This document shows positions 48,497 to 61,800 of a stretch of DNA of 64,000 nucleotides, piece after piece. Every line of letters begins with the position of its first letter. Within the stretch, counting starts at the first letter, position 1. Where the stretch lies: positions 93,976,912 through 94,040,911 of the forward strand of contig NC_088171.1 in the NCBI RefSeq assembly GCF_028769735.1, written 5' to 3'. The stretch is from Zonotrichia leucophrys gambelii (lineage: Eukaryota; Chordata; Aves; Passeriformes; Passerellidae). Both the position numbers and the translations under genes were made by a program. The notes below the pieces were generated by a model. That model had not been told where the DNA came from. It saw nothing but the letters and a program-made list of their open reading frames with translations, and ran no database searches.

Positions 48497-49200
48497 ATCA
48501 TGGAATCATAAAATCATAGAATGCCCTGGATTGGAAAGGGACCTTAAAGATCATCTAGTTCCAACCCTCCTGCCATGGGCAGGAACACATTTGACTAGAC
48601 CATGTTCCTCAGGACCTCATCCAACCTGGCCTTGAACACTCCAGGGGACATCTACAACCTGTCTGGGCAATCTGCTGCTGTTTCTTACCACCCTCAGAGT
48701 AGAGAGTTTCTCTCTAATATCTAGTCTGAATCTACTCTCTTTCAGTTTAATATCTTTACTCCTTGTTCTATTACTCTATGGACTTGTAAAAAATTCTCAA
48801 CCTTCTTGAAGGTCCCCTTTAGGTACTGGAAGGTGCTGTACGGTCTCCCCAGAGCCTTTCTTTTCTCCAGGCTGAACAACCACAGCTCTCTGAGTCTGTC
48901 TTCACAGGAGATGTGCTCCAGCCCTTTGCTTATTTTCATGGCCTCCTCTGGACTCACTAAAGCAGGTCAATGTCCTCACTTTTGGGGCCCCTGGAGCTGG
49001 ATGCAGCATTCCAGGTAGGGTCTCACCAGAGCAGAGCTGAGGGGCAGAATTCCCTCCCTTTACCTGCTGGCCACGCTGCTTTTGATGCAGCTCACAATAG
49101 GTTTGGCTTTCTGGGCTGTGAGTGCACGCTGCCAGGTTGTGCTGAGCTTCTTGTCAGCCAACACCCCAAAGTTCTACTCCTCAGGGCTGCTTTCAACCCC
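48497..49200 (-). mobile_element. CR1 LINE 3' end, longest relatively intact copy
   Basis: The left edge shows repeated octamer-like units (AATCATGG, AATCATAA, AATCATAG) of the CR1 tail in reverse complement. GGGACCTTAAAGATCATCTA, CCAACCTGGCCTTGAACACT, CAGAGCCTTTCTTTTCTCCAG and GGCTTTCTGGGCTGTGAGTG continue for about 700 bp. It includes the 3' end of the ORF2 region but is 5'-truncated and carries frame breaks. Divergence is modest compared with the copy at 12.4-13.9 kb. Confidence 0.95.
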
Positions 49201-52200
49201 CTTTCCATTCTCTCTTTCCATTTTAGCATACATCTAACCTATTCCTATTAGCCACTGTAGGATTAGCAGAATATAAAGTTGCAGTATAAGCAACCAATAA
49301 TTTGCAAATAATCCAAGCCACTTGTTGCTACTGAATATCTCTTAACATATTTATATGCTGTATAAAAATGTTAGATATCAATACTTGCATTCTTCAGTAT
49401 GTCTGCATTCCTAAAATTATTTAGATTATATAGTGTTGTTCCACTGCAAAGTGGGAAGGAACAGTCCATAATTCCTTCTGGGATCCACTCATAAGTTATT
49501 AGGTTATGGTAACATATGCTGCATAACAGAGGCCAAAGTACCTCATCCAGCAATTTACTCTGTCTGAGTTGACACGGATTTTCAAGGAAGACCTAGTTCA
49601 GACTTTACCCCTCCCTATACAAGTGATTTTATCAATTAATTAACCTCAGCAGTCATAATTTGTGCTGTGCTTCCAGTGAGCATTTGCCTAATGTGTGTTT
49701 ACATGCTTGGGAACACATGCCCTTTGTTTGCGGTTTACTTGGGCTCTTTTCCTAAATAAAAAACAACCTGCAGTCAAAAATCCTTTACAGCAGAGGAGCT
49801 CTAAAACAGATTGCAATTCACCTCACAACCTTCTTAATGGTATTTGCAACAAAAGCATGAAGAATTGCAGTTTGCTTTCTCAGAGCAACCTAAGGGAAAG
49901 CAGACACAGCTGGGGTGTGCAGGGCTGCCCTTAGCTGGAGCAACGGGGATGCACTGCCAGAAAAAACCCTAGAGATGCCACAAACTCCCAGGGCTCCCTC
50001 TGGCCCAGAAACATGAATTTTGTACCAAAAACAAAACCAGAAGAGTCTGAGGTCCCTGTCTCATCTCAGCACAGGCTCCATACCTTGTCAAGAGGCATAC
50101 CTGGGTGCAGAAACTCAGAAATATTACAGCTGCTTAGGCCTCCTCTTGGCTACTCAATCACATTTTTTTGGAGAGGAGATATTGCCCTACTTTGTGCTGG
50201 TTTGACTCAAGGAGTGCTCAGGGGTGCCCAAGCAGCCATACCACACCTTCTTCCAAAAGTTGCACAGAAGGAGAATTATTTTTTCCCTTGAGACAAATAT
50301 GACAAAAGTGTGGAAACTGTACTCTTTCATATATTCTTAATACTGATAAATACATTCTCACCTGCTATGTATGTATTCCATTTTTATGTAGAATAGTTGT
50401 GATAGCTTGGTACTGCCCAAAGTTTATTTGAGGGCAAGTTTGTGAAAGAAATGCTTTTTTTTTCCTCTGGGTAAGGAGGAGCCCTAAAAGTTTCAGCAGC
50501 CAAAAATTTCCAGAGATAAAGCATCTCATCTCATTTACCTAGAACCTAATGCATCAATATTTTTAAAGCCCAGAACACAAAGCACACTGTATTCTGGGCA
50601 AATTTCATGGCTCAGCTAACATATGTGTCCCCTACATTTTGGGCAGATCAAATGTATTTTTCAAAGGAAAAATGCCTTTTAAAAAGCTCCCCTTTCTATA
50701 ATTTTAGGTGATTTGTGTGAAATTCTTTAACCTGATTCCCCTTTAGGTAATTTTAACAATGGAAAAGTGTACTCCTGTACTATTTACAGACATTTGGTCT
50801 GGATGAGAGAACAAAAAGTGCACTATAATTAGAGAGACATTGAGCCACACTATTTAATAGACGAAGAGTCCTGACAACAAGGTAGAGTTATCCCTGAACC
50901 TTTTTGTTCACTAGGAGGTAGTATGTAAGCATGAAAATCAGATAAACATATCAGAAAACTATTATCCAGATCTTGGTAACAGTTGTACCATTGCCATTTC
51001 ATGGTTCAAAGACTATTTTTGAATCAAGTGAAACATTCTCAGCCGTCAAGACCTTTGTCTTCTTTATAAGAGATTTTAATAATGAAGTAAAATGATAATT
51101 TTCTGAGGTTTGGTTTGTTTATTGTTTATTACTTTTCTTGTCCTGGAAAGAATTAAATTAAAAAAAAAAAAAGAAGAACTGTGGGAACGTAAAAATATGA
51201 TACAAAAATAATTTAGTACTTTGCATGTTCAGAGTTGCATATGACCACTGATGAGTCATCCATGTTTTGGTATTGTGGTAAATTTGATTTAATCTTTCTA
51301 AAGCTATCCCTGATAAAAAGACATCTGCTTCTCTTCACTGCTCTGACATTTTGTCTTGAATATATCCATTCATGGTAGACATTTATAGTTTCATATTCCT
51401 GTAACAGTCATTGGGAATTCAAAGGAATGCCCTTGCATGCCCAAAAGGCAGGATTTAGTGAAAACTATGTGATGGACCAGAATTAGCCATTCACTTTAAG
51501 ACCTTTGACTTCAGTGGGCTGAATTTGAAGCAAAGACTGATCTTTCCTAACTCCTTTCTATTTATGGCTATATCAAAGGCAGAATTTTTTAAAGCCATGT
51601 AGAAACAAAAGCAGAGGACTTTGCATAAGCTTTGAGCAAAGATGCACATGTAGAGGGGAAAAGTGAGCCTAAATATAGGGAAAAAGCAGCAACCATTAGA
51701 AAGGTGAACATCAACAAAGGTATCTTTTCCCTGATCAGAGAGGTGACATCTCTCAGAGGTGAAAGTATGTGTCTAGGAGGTAAGACCTAAGAAGAAGAGC
51801 TAACTTAGCATTAGCAGCAAAAAAAGCTGTCAAAAATCATTGTCATTTACAGGAATCTGCCTTTACTCCAAACAATTAAAATGGATTAGGTGAATCTTAA
51901 AAAAATTGACTGGGAGAAGAGGCCTTGTCGAGTAAGAAGATAATCATCACAGCACTGCATGAAGCATTCAAGACATTGAGTTACTGGTCCTTTTATTGAA
52001 TTAAGATAAAAAATGAATATTCCTGTAATCCTGATTTTGTTATCATCTTACTCAGAATAATTTGAAGAATAATTCAGTGTCTTGAATGATGCAGTTTAGT
52101 ACATAAAGACCTTATATTTTCTTCTGTTTAGAAGTTAATATGTGATAATTGATGGTTGTCATCCTTACACCTTGCTGTAGATGATAATGAGAAGCCACAT

Positions 52201-52811
52201 TATTTGAATGTTAAAATTCAAACACCACTGATATTTGAATGTTAAAGCCATAGTATAAGAAATCACCACCAAAAATAAAAATTAGATTGCACTGGGCTAC
52301 TGTTGGTACAGTTCTGAGGAGCAACCACATCTGTCACTGCTTTTTACTTTAATGACATCCAAATCTCCTCTTGAAACTCACTGAAAGGATGTTAGGAAAG
52401 GAGATTTAAAGTCTTATCCTAACCAAAAATATCAGTAAGACATTTTTGAGGCTCAGGGCTCAATTTGAGGGGGATACTATTGCCTTTGTTTCAAAAGAAA
52501 ATAGCTAGAGTCTAATCTTGCTTCCACTGAAGTAACAGACTTCATCATACAAACAGGGAGAGAGAAATTGACTTTGTTTAATAGCTGTGGTTTCAGTTCT
52601 TTGTGCTTCTGTTTCCTTAGAGACTTACATGCTTGTAGATGGGCATGCATTTTCTGATAAACACATCTCATTGTACTTCCTTTGCTTTCATAGGTTGAGG
52701 TTTAAAAAGAGTTCATGCATTCCTTCATCTTTTGTTTTCCTTCAAGCGCTAATGAAAAAAGCAGGGCTGCTGCAGTATCATATGCAGGACAAAAACAATA
52801 AAACAATTATC
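49201..52811. other. AT-rich non-coding DNA, no gene seen
   Basis: About 3.6 kb with short open frames only (at most 92 codons) and no recognised repeat. It includes a direct repeat of TATTTGAATGTTAAA near 52201-52245, with TTCAAAC between the copies. Confidence 0.5.
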
Positions 52812-52890
52812 TTATCATCATAGCCAATACATTTATTTAGGCAGGGTAACTGGTTCCTCACCTAAATAAATGTATTGGCTATGATTATAA
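52812..52890. repeat. Near-perfect long inverted repeat (hairpin/cruciform)
   Basis: The left arm 52817-52841 (ATCATAGCCAATACATTTAT then TTAGG) and right arm 52861-52885 are exact reverse complements over 25 bases. Four of the next five pairs also match, giving 30-bp arms with one mismatch. The loop is 19 nt (52842-52860, CAGGGTAACTGGTTCCTCA). It does not match CR1 or any LTR I know. It could fold as a stable RNA hairpin or a DNA cruciform. Such exact arms suggest a recent origin, for example by template switching during replication. Confidence 0.9.
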
Positions 52891-55727
52891 CAGATCAAAA
52901 CAATGATATTGGGAAATAAATTGTACACTCAACTGCTACCAAATATTGATGTTGTTGTCACAAGTATTATTACACCATGCTCTTTTTCTTAATTTCTATA
53001 TCTGTGGCAATTCTTATACAACGAACATTGCCAAACAAACATGATTATCTCTCATGTTTTTAATGTGCTGTGGTAAGATAACAAGGTTGATATCCTTGGT
53101 CTGGTGGATTATGTCAAGAACCTGCAGGATTTTTCTTTACAGCATGTCTGTATAAAGCTTTTATTGGATCATCTCAAAATCTCAAATGAATTTAACCTCC
53201 CAGAGCCTCTATGAAATAGAAAACTCTTATAATTATCACTTTATGTATTTGGAAGTAAGCATCATAAGCAAGACCAAAAGCAAGAGAAAACATAAAACCA
53301 AGATTATGAAAGCTACTAAAATACACCTGCACTCAGGAGCACATAAATTAATTTTAGATGCTTAAGTCTTCCTCAGATCACAGACCCCAGTAACTACAGC
53401 ATCCCTTTGACTCAAAGCAGAGGGTGAGCCACCAGCAAACCCAGGAGTGATTCATAGTCATCAAACTATCCTTTTGGGAAATGCTGTAGATCTGATGAAG
53501 ATCTTTTTATCTTGTTGAAATTAGTTCTGTCTAATAATTGCCAAAGAGCACCTGCTCTACGGCATGGCAGCCATGTTACTGCAGGATAGTGGGAATTGGC
53601 ACTTGCTCAGAGGGTGGAATTGTTCTGAAGGAGACCTTTTCTTTAGACCTTTCTTTCATTAATAACCCTGAGAAGGTCACACTTTGGAAGTTCATTCTGA
53701 TATCCTGTTCATTGGGTAGCAATCTCAGATTTAGGCAATTGTTTAAAAGGGTGCAGAATAGGGAAATAAATCAACACTGGTGTCAGTTTGTTTTATTTCA
53801 ATAATGGTCACCATGGAAACAAAGTCACTGACCTATTTCTTTTCATACATACAAGTAAACACCAGGGTTTCCAATTTTCATACACACCATCTTTCATGCC
53901 AACAATTTACCTTACAGAATTCCCATAACATACTATCTTATTGAAACTCCCAGTTTTTCCCTAAGGGGCTTTTTTACTTTTTGCCAATTTCCTTCACCAG
54001 GAAGGCAACAAAAACTTAGTATTGTCATGATGATTCCAGACCTCTTCTAGTTTCACTACACCTACACTTGCACATAGGTGCAGTGACTGTAAACCAGCAA
54101 TCTAATAGCTGTAGGATTAGATGTGCTTTAGCAGTCACGTCTGACTCATCAGATTAATTTCAGATTACTTCATTCTGCATCTTTTGAAAATACTGGTCAG
54201 TGTTACTACACAAGAACATATTTCTAATGAAAAGATACTTGCCATTGTATGAACATCATATGCTTCCAGTGCAGGAGGACTCTCCTCTTACCTCCCCATC
54301 ATGGCACTCTTTAAATAAATTATTACTGCTGACCTGGCTTGTGCCATACTGTTCAGAACCTGTGGATTCATTCTTGGCTTGTTGTATTTGCATAATTCAC
54401 GTTGATTTATTTGCACTTAGATAAGCTGTAGGTGTCAAGAGCCCACAATATTAACCAGCTGACACCCAAAGTGAGTGTGTGCATGTGAGAATAACGTGTG
54501 CCTACTTGCATAAGGAAGAAGACAATGGAGTTTGCAAGGAATGCTGCAAAACCATCAGGCTGAAGTGCCACTTCTCCTTTTATTATTGAGCACACAATAA
54601 CACCCTCTCCCTAAACTTCTTAAGCAGTTACTGCGTATGTTGTGTGCGTGCAATGCGCTGTGGCCTCAAGGATAATCACCCACATGTGTGCAAAGAGAGA
54701 GACAGATCATATGGAAATGCTGAAAACTAAAACAATATGATACTTGCTACATTATGGCCTCTGAAACTGTGCCCCGTGCTTGTCTCATCTCAGTAACAGT
54801 TAAATAATCTAGCACATTAGCTGCACATTCTAGGCTAAATGCACTGCTAGAGTAACTCCAGAGATGTAATGAATATACTTTCTTCTCCTTTAAGCAATTT
54901 AAATCCATGTAACACCATTGAATTTGATGGCATTACTCCAAGACTAAATAGATATAACTATGAACAGAATTATCTGACTGAACCAAGCTGTTCAGAAAGA
55001 AATCAAAGACGTGCCAAAGAGCCAGTGCCTTTCATTTTATATTTCTGTGACAAGCCTGACTGCTGTATCTTTCACAGGCGTTTTAGGTTTAACTTAAAGG
55101 CATATGAAAATAGTTGTTTTAAGTCAAGTTCATCTACATCACTGTTCATAGCAGTCAATATGTGCATTTTACCTGACATGGGAATTGAGTGTTGTCTAGG
55201 TAACTTTACAGAAAAATTTGTTGGAATTTTTTTTTCTTGGCTGCTATTATTTCTGCAATCTATTGGGCAAATGTGGTTACAATTTCCTAAGTCCCATTGC
55301 CCAAATTTCCTTAAACTGCTTCATAAACAGAATTTAAACATGCCTTAGCTAGCACTTGTGATAGATGAAACTTTTCCTCTACTACACTTCCAAAACTTCT
55401 GTTCCAGCTGAGGGCACCGACCTTGCAAATAGATAAAACATGTTTTGTTTCAGTGCTCTGTATCTATCTCAGTGGCCTGCAATCTTTCAAATTTTCCTTC
55501 CCCCCTCCTCCTCTTGGGTCCTGCCATTTCCCACTGATGAGAGGGACACAGAAGTTTCCTTATTGGATAACTTTGGGCGAGTCCAAGCGCTGTTGTCCAC
55601 TGAAGGGAGATTTCTGAAGTGACGTCGGACAGTTTTTACAACAGCAGCCTGAGGAGCCTGAGCTCAGCAATCAACAGCCTGGGGAATTGAACAGGAAGAG
55701 GAAAAACAATAAGAAAAAAACCCCAAC
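52891..55727. other. AT-rich non-coding DNA, no gene supported
   Basis: About 2.8 kb. GTCACCATGGAAAC at 53807-53820 is one base from a full X-box (GTNRCC-NN-RGYAAC). A 159-codon ATG-initiated frame (54869-55348) is the longest here, but it has no recognised domain and its length is within chance for this base composition. Confidence 0.45.
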
Positions 55728-55806
55728 AACAACTGCTTGAGCAGTTGTTACATGATACATTAATACATTAAGATGATTAATGTATTAATATCATCTTAAT
55801 ACATTC
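55728..55806. repeat. Cluster of adjacent and mutually exclusive hairpins
   Basis: AACAACTGC-TTGA-GCAGTTGTT (55728-55749) is a perfect 9-bp stem with a 4-nt loop. Ten bases on, 55759-55771 pairs perfectly with 55777-55789 (13 bp, 5-nt loop). The overlapping segment ATTAAGATGAT (55767-55777) pairs instead with ATCATCTTAAT (55790-55800). TTAATACATT occurs at both 55760 and 55796. The two AT-rich stems therefore compete. Confidence 0.8.
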
Positions 55807-58800
55807 AGATTATTTTTGTTATCTCAAATATAAATATAAAGTCAGGGGACTTTATCTTCATTTCCTTTTAATATTGGCAGAAGCTCAGAACACTCATTGA
55901 TTTTATTTTTCAAATTGAAAATATTTTTAAAGGTTATCTGATATTTTTATCTTTCAGTTTGTCAGGGATGCAGTATGTTGTGGGGACATAAGGGATGGTG
56001 TGTCTTCAGTGTCAAGCAGAGATTAGCTCTAGTGTGTTGGCTGCCCTGGGTCCCCACATAGACTGAAAATTCATTGAGAATACAAAAACAGTGCCCTTTT
56101 ACTTCGTACCATCAGTTCTTTACATATTTAGAGGGTTATTGTTTATTGTTTATTCTGTACTTCATTTATTTCAATAACAAAAATTAATTCATACTACATG
56201 AGGATTCCATCATCCACTGATACTCCCAGATTAACAGAATCAGTGGTGCTGGTTTCATATTGAGTTTTCCAAAGTAAAAGAACCCTAAAAAGTTCAGTTT
56301 TCCAGGAGACTGCATGGGGAACCAAGAGTAATCTACAGCCTGCCTCAGAGCAGAGTGAAATTTAAACTGTAGGAGTTAGCAAGTTTCAGAAAGAGTTTTT
56401 ATTTTTTTGTCAGATGGAGTTTGGAAATGGATGTTAAAGAAAATGAAATTTAAACAGGATAAAATAGCCTTTCTCTAATCATTAGACTAAACTTGATACA
56501 GTAACCACCCACATAAACACAGAATCTTAAACATTAAAAAATCTTAAATATAGGCATTGTTGAGGGAAGTCATTTCAGAGACGGTGAAAGAAAAGTCCAG
56601 GTTAGAGAGAGAGTATGCATAGCAATAATATCTCTTTAGAAATATACTCTCCTTCTGGTTTTGGCTACACTCCAAAAGTCTACTTCTGAGACATCCCAAA
56701 CAATGGAGACCTTATAACGAGAACCTGTGCAACAGTGTCCTGCATCGTGCTGATGATTTATGAAAGAGTGGTTTGTCTCAGCTCTAATCATTCCAAGTAC
56801 ATAAAGTTAATGGTCTCAAAAGACAAGCAAATTCTTCCTGCACACAGCAAACACATTGCAGAAATCCACTTAGATGGTACTGACTTTCCACTAATTTTCT
56901 CTGCACTTTTCCTGAGGAAGCAAGCAGTCAGCCGGGTACTCCCTCATATAAGCCCAGATCTTGGAAGTGTTGATTCCTACAGGCAGATTCCTCATACCAT
57001 GCTTAAGCTGCTTAAAAGGAAACAGTCAGATTTTCAAAACTGTGAGAAATGTGCAGTTACCCTACACATATTGAGGAGATTTGCAGCTTCTGGGCAAGCC
57101 AGGTACCTCCTCCTTGGGCATCTAACTATGGCAGAGCTCTGGCTGCTCAAACTCAAAAATCTTTGCATCAGTGTGGAGCTAAAGGATTTTGTAGTGCTTG
57201 AAGGTTTTTTGACTTGATTACAGATTTTTTATATTAAAATTATCAAGAGGATGCATTTCATGCAAAGACTTTTTACCCTCTTTCTCCCTAAATTTCGAGC
57301 CATGCTGGTGTGAGCGCCCATATGTGTGCCAAAGGGATTTAACCCAGCCAAGGTTGAGTGGCAGGAGCCTGTGTTGGTGGTTTGGGGGTGGCAGAGGGGA
57401 TTGAGTAGTTGCAACAGGGACACAAATCACTGACAGATCACTGTCACTAGATGATTTAGTGATGTTCCACCTCCACTTCCCTGGGTGGAGACTTTCACAA
57501 ATCCTGTGACATAACTGTATTTTATTTGTGTGTTTGGAGATCTAGAATTAATTTTTATTAATCAATCAGCTGGATGTAAATGAAAGAACTGGTCAGATAA
57601 AACCAGTGTGTAGGTGGACTGTGATCCACCCTAAGGAAAAGCCTGTTTCCTTCTAATAAGGGCTCTCCAGCACCTTGTCTGCAGTGAACCTGCCCCTGCC
57701 TTCTCCCACCTTTACACTCATCCCCATGTACAGGGGGCATGGCCCAAATGGTAGTTAGAGACAATCTGCAGTTCTTGAGATAGGGAACATGAAGAAAAAC
57801 CATGAAGCAAAATTTTTATTAAACTGGGAATTAGGTGGCAAGGACAGAAGAATCCTGACTTCAGGGAATTAACAGATGCCCTCTGCTGAAGCTCATCCAC
57901 CAGTCAGTGTGGATGCCTGACATTGTCATCTGTTGTTCCCGAGTCATTGTTTACTTACTTTTTGATGCCATTCTATAAAGTTTCTTCTCTTAGGAAATTT
58001 TTTGAGAAAAAAAAAAGAAGTCCCCTTTCAGTTCTTGTTCAGAGATTCTCAGGTCTGTGGAAGAAATGGAATGTGATTAAAAATATCAATTATTAATTGA
58101 TAAAAAAGTGATAAATTAAGAGGATTAAATCTACTGCTTACTACATAAAAGCAAATTCCATGTGCATAGGAATTATCATTATATCATTGCTAAATATTTA
58201 AAGTAGATATTGATCTACCTTTATGAATTGAAAGATATTTTTATGATATTTTCCTGGTATATTTAATAGACATAACCCAGAAAAACATTTAATCTGTGAA
58301 ACTATGCTTACATTATTTCAAGTACTGGTCCATATGATATAACTAACTTGTTTTAAAGACCAGTACAAAGACAAAGAGTTCATTCACCTGTATATTTATT
58401 AATTCAATATGCAAAATTGCCTTTATTTGCATCCATGGATTTTATTCTCTGTTACATCTCCTTGACAGGAGAAAGCTGAATGGCATGTCAGTAGCAAATA
58501 AAAAGCATAAGGGTGATGAGGAGATGAGTCTGTTGTTTGACATATGCAAGTTGCAGTTTAGGACTTAAGAGAAACATATCTTCTCTTGTATGCTAAGGGA
58601 TCGTATGGTGTTTTAAGAAGGGAATCTCTGGTTTTCTTCTGTCTCTTGCACATGTCCTGTGGGACAAGAAAGACAGATCAGAGCAGTGTCATGGGCTGCA
58701 TTTCAGACTAATATCATTGACTTAAAACATCACATCAGTGCATGCTAAGCTCCACTACTGCTCTGTGACTGATTAGTATCATGTATTGACGAATCTTATC

Positions 58801-61800
58801 TTGTCACACTACTTGGCATGCATCCAAATCTTCGGGTGCACAAAGTAAACAATGAAATTTTCAATGTAATTTGATGATTTCTGGTGTAAATTGTGGAAAG
58901 TTCAACTCATTTGGGCGTGGAGGGTAGTCCTAGCTACACAGAACTTATTTGGTAGCTTTATAATGCCCTCCGAGAAGAGGCAAATACGATTTACAGGGAG
59001 TTTCCATACAAGGGGCCTGCAGTTTCTACTGTTCCCAGGAGATGGCATACATCTTTTGGAAAAATGTCTGCTCACTTCCTAAAGGAGCAGTGAGGTGTAG
59101 TAGGAAATAGTTTAATGCACCATTCAGTCCTGCGATTTCCACTTGAAAAATTGGAAGTCAGTTGACAAACCCTTTGGGGTTTAGGAGAGATGGAATGGGG
59201 ATTGCCATCCACAGAGGAGAGTTTGCATGAATAGCTCAGCAGGAGGAGGGCGAAGAATCCCCACCCAGCAACTGCATTTTCTTTGTGGCATAATATATGT
59301 ATGACCATAATACAATGCCCTCCTACTTTCATCTTTCTATATTGCCACTCATCAGCATTACAAAGAATGTAGCTATTAAAAGAACTGCCTCTTGGCACCC
59401 AAAAGCCATAGCACTGTATTTTCTACAACAAAAAAACTTGAGCCTCTATTATTTGTTTTGCTACATTTGCAGTAGCCTCCCCATTAAGCTTGCCTCTCAC
59501 AGCTCCCTGATCTCACTCCCCCTTGGACCTAGATCAGACACACAAGAGGTCAGGCTGACTTTCAAACTTTCTTGTGGCCTGGCAAGCACAGAAAAGTGTA
59601 ACTGTAATAAGGATTAAGAAGTTGTCAGATGGGCCTACCAATACAAAAAGTCTCTCCCTTCCCCAGCTCTGCCACCCTCCAAAACTCTTGGGGTAAACAT
59701 CAGAGTCAGAATTATCAATAGAGCATTTATTAACCCCTGGTTGTTGGAGACAGCCTTTGCAAGCACCGGGGCCTGTCCTGAAACTTTTACAAAAACATTC
59801 TCTGGCACTTCAGTGAGATTTTTAAAAGTCTTGCAACTCCTGGATGGAGAAGAATTTCCATCAATTTCTTGTGGCAATCCCAAAACTTGGAAGTGCAATC
59901 TGAGGCAGTGAAGAAGAAGCCATCAGACATTGCTCCTTCTGCTGACACACCCATGTGTAAGTCTTTGTGGTAAATGGAAACCAGTACATTGTGATTTGTG
60001 ACACACTGCCTGCACGTTCAAATTTACATACATAGAACTAAAAATACCTTCACTACAAGGGAAGCAACGTGACCGGCATCAAGGGCTACAAGAACCAAAA
60101 TCTAATCTATCAGCCACCACCTGCTGACAGCCCAGACTCAGGTAGCTGTAGTGGGGAAAGCAGTGCACGGGCTCAGTCACTGAGGGAAGCTGCAGCCAGG
60201 AGGAAAAACAGAAATAGTTGAGAGTTGGTTGCCCAGGTACTGCAGCAGCCAGCATCTCCACCACACATCACTCTGAGGGATTAGCTTGACTGCAGTCTGG
60301 GTCAGGTGTAAACTGATCACAGGGGCATGTGCGAGGTTTCAGAGGAAATTCCTGAGCACTGAACTCCTGATTCATCCTGTCCAGACCATTATATTGTAGA
60401 CAACATGCACACTAATTTCTGAGAATGTACGGAGGGGGTACAAATTAAAGAGGGTTATAACTCTGATCAGTCTCTACCAGGGGTTGGATATGCTCTTCCT
60501 TTTGCCATGGGTGGCATGGTTGCACCTCCTCATTCCTCCCAGGAGCACAGGAGCTGGAGCCATTCCCACAGTCACTCTACAAGTGCCCCTAAAGATGGTG
60601 TTTGTTACTGCTGTCATTTATGGTGACCAACTTTTAGCTAAGTTCAGAGCCAGGCACACTTGCCCACCTCCCCCAGGAGTTCCTGTGGCTGTGAGCAGTG
60701 TCTGTGGAGCCTGAACCTAAATGCAGTAAGACTCCAAGAAGCACCCAAACTGCCTTAATTCCCCTAGGCAGCAGGTCCCAAACCCAGAGTTCCCATGCCT
60801 GTGACAGTCCACTGTTGGATCACCCATCCTGTGGCAGGGATCCTGGCCCTTCCTGAGCCTTACCATCTGTCCTGCTTTAGGGACACCATCTCCTACCAGG
60901 TGGGCACTCTGATAGTGCCTGGTGTGCTCAGGTGCCTGTCAGAGATAATATGGCCCCTCAAAGGCACACTGGGAGATCTTAACTTGACAGCAGGCTGCTC
61001 TCAGCCTGCCTTTTTTCCACTGAATTTGACACAGCAGAGGTGGAGCCAGTTTCAGACCTTTGGGGGTCACAGCAGATTGGGATAAGCCTATGCCAGCTTC
61101 ACTAAAGTAAAAGTAAATTAAACAGCTGGCAGCAGGTGAGTGGTGTGTTTTTAAAGTTCCTGGGGGATGCTTGAAATGCACTTATCTTGATGTTTGTGGA
61201 TAGTTTTAGAAGAGCTCCCTGGATTTGCTGTAGTCAGCTGTTTGCTGATTCTAACAAATAAACATAAGAAACTGCTCTTCAAGAAATTAAAGGTTAAATT
61301 TGGATGCCTTCCACAGGAAATGGAAGTGTAAGGGTGAGTATGTGTTTTGAAATACGGATGTTACAATTCCCATTCTTGCTTGCAAAACAAACCCCAAAAC
61401 CCATACTGTGTCACTTTAATGATTTATAAGCACGCCTTTTAAAAAAATCACTTATTCAGTCTCTCGTGATGCCTCTCTGGTACACATATGAGGCTCAGCA
61501 GCCTGCTTGCTTCTCATGCTGCAGAGATTATTGCTTTTACTCATGGCCAGACTGTGGCTGCCCAGGAGCAGGTGTGAGAGTGAGGGGGAGGTGAGGAAGC
61601 TCAAAGCCTTCATCTGCTTGGGCAGGTATTCACCAGGCAGCAATCCCCGCCTTGCCTCGTGCAGACAACATTTCAAGAAGAGCAGGCAAACCACACTTGT
61701 TGTGGTTCAAGTGGGGTAAACGCACTTCCCTCTGACACTGCCCACTGGGGCTGGCTTGGAGACAGCTGTGCTGCACTTTGAAATGTGCTGGTGAGCTGCT

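Noticed and set aside
54869..55348. 159-codon ATG-initiated frame on the plus strand
   Set aside because: No recognisable domain. In AT-rich DNA of this length, about one frame of this size is expected by chance, and no splice or promoter context supports it.
56735..57217. 160-codon plus-strand frame
   Set aside because: It begins at GTG, with the first ATG at 56753; it shows no known motif and is within chance expectation.
58083..58101. Inverted repeat TATCAATT/AATTGATA
   Set aside because: It is short and AT-rich and fits chance occurrence.
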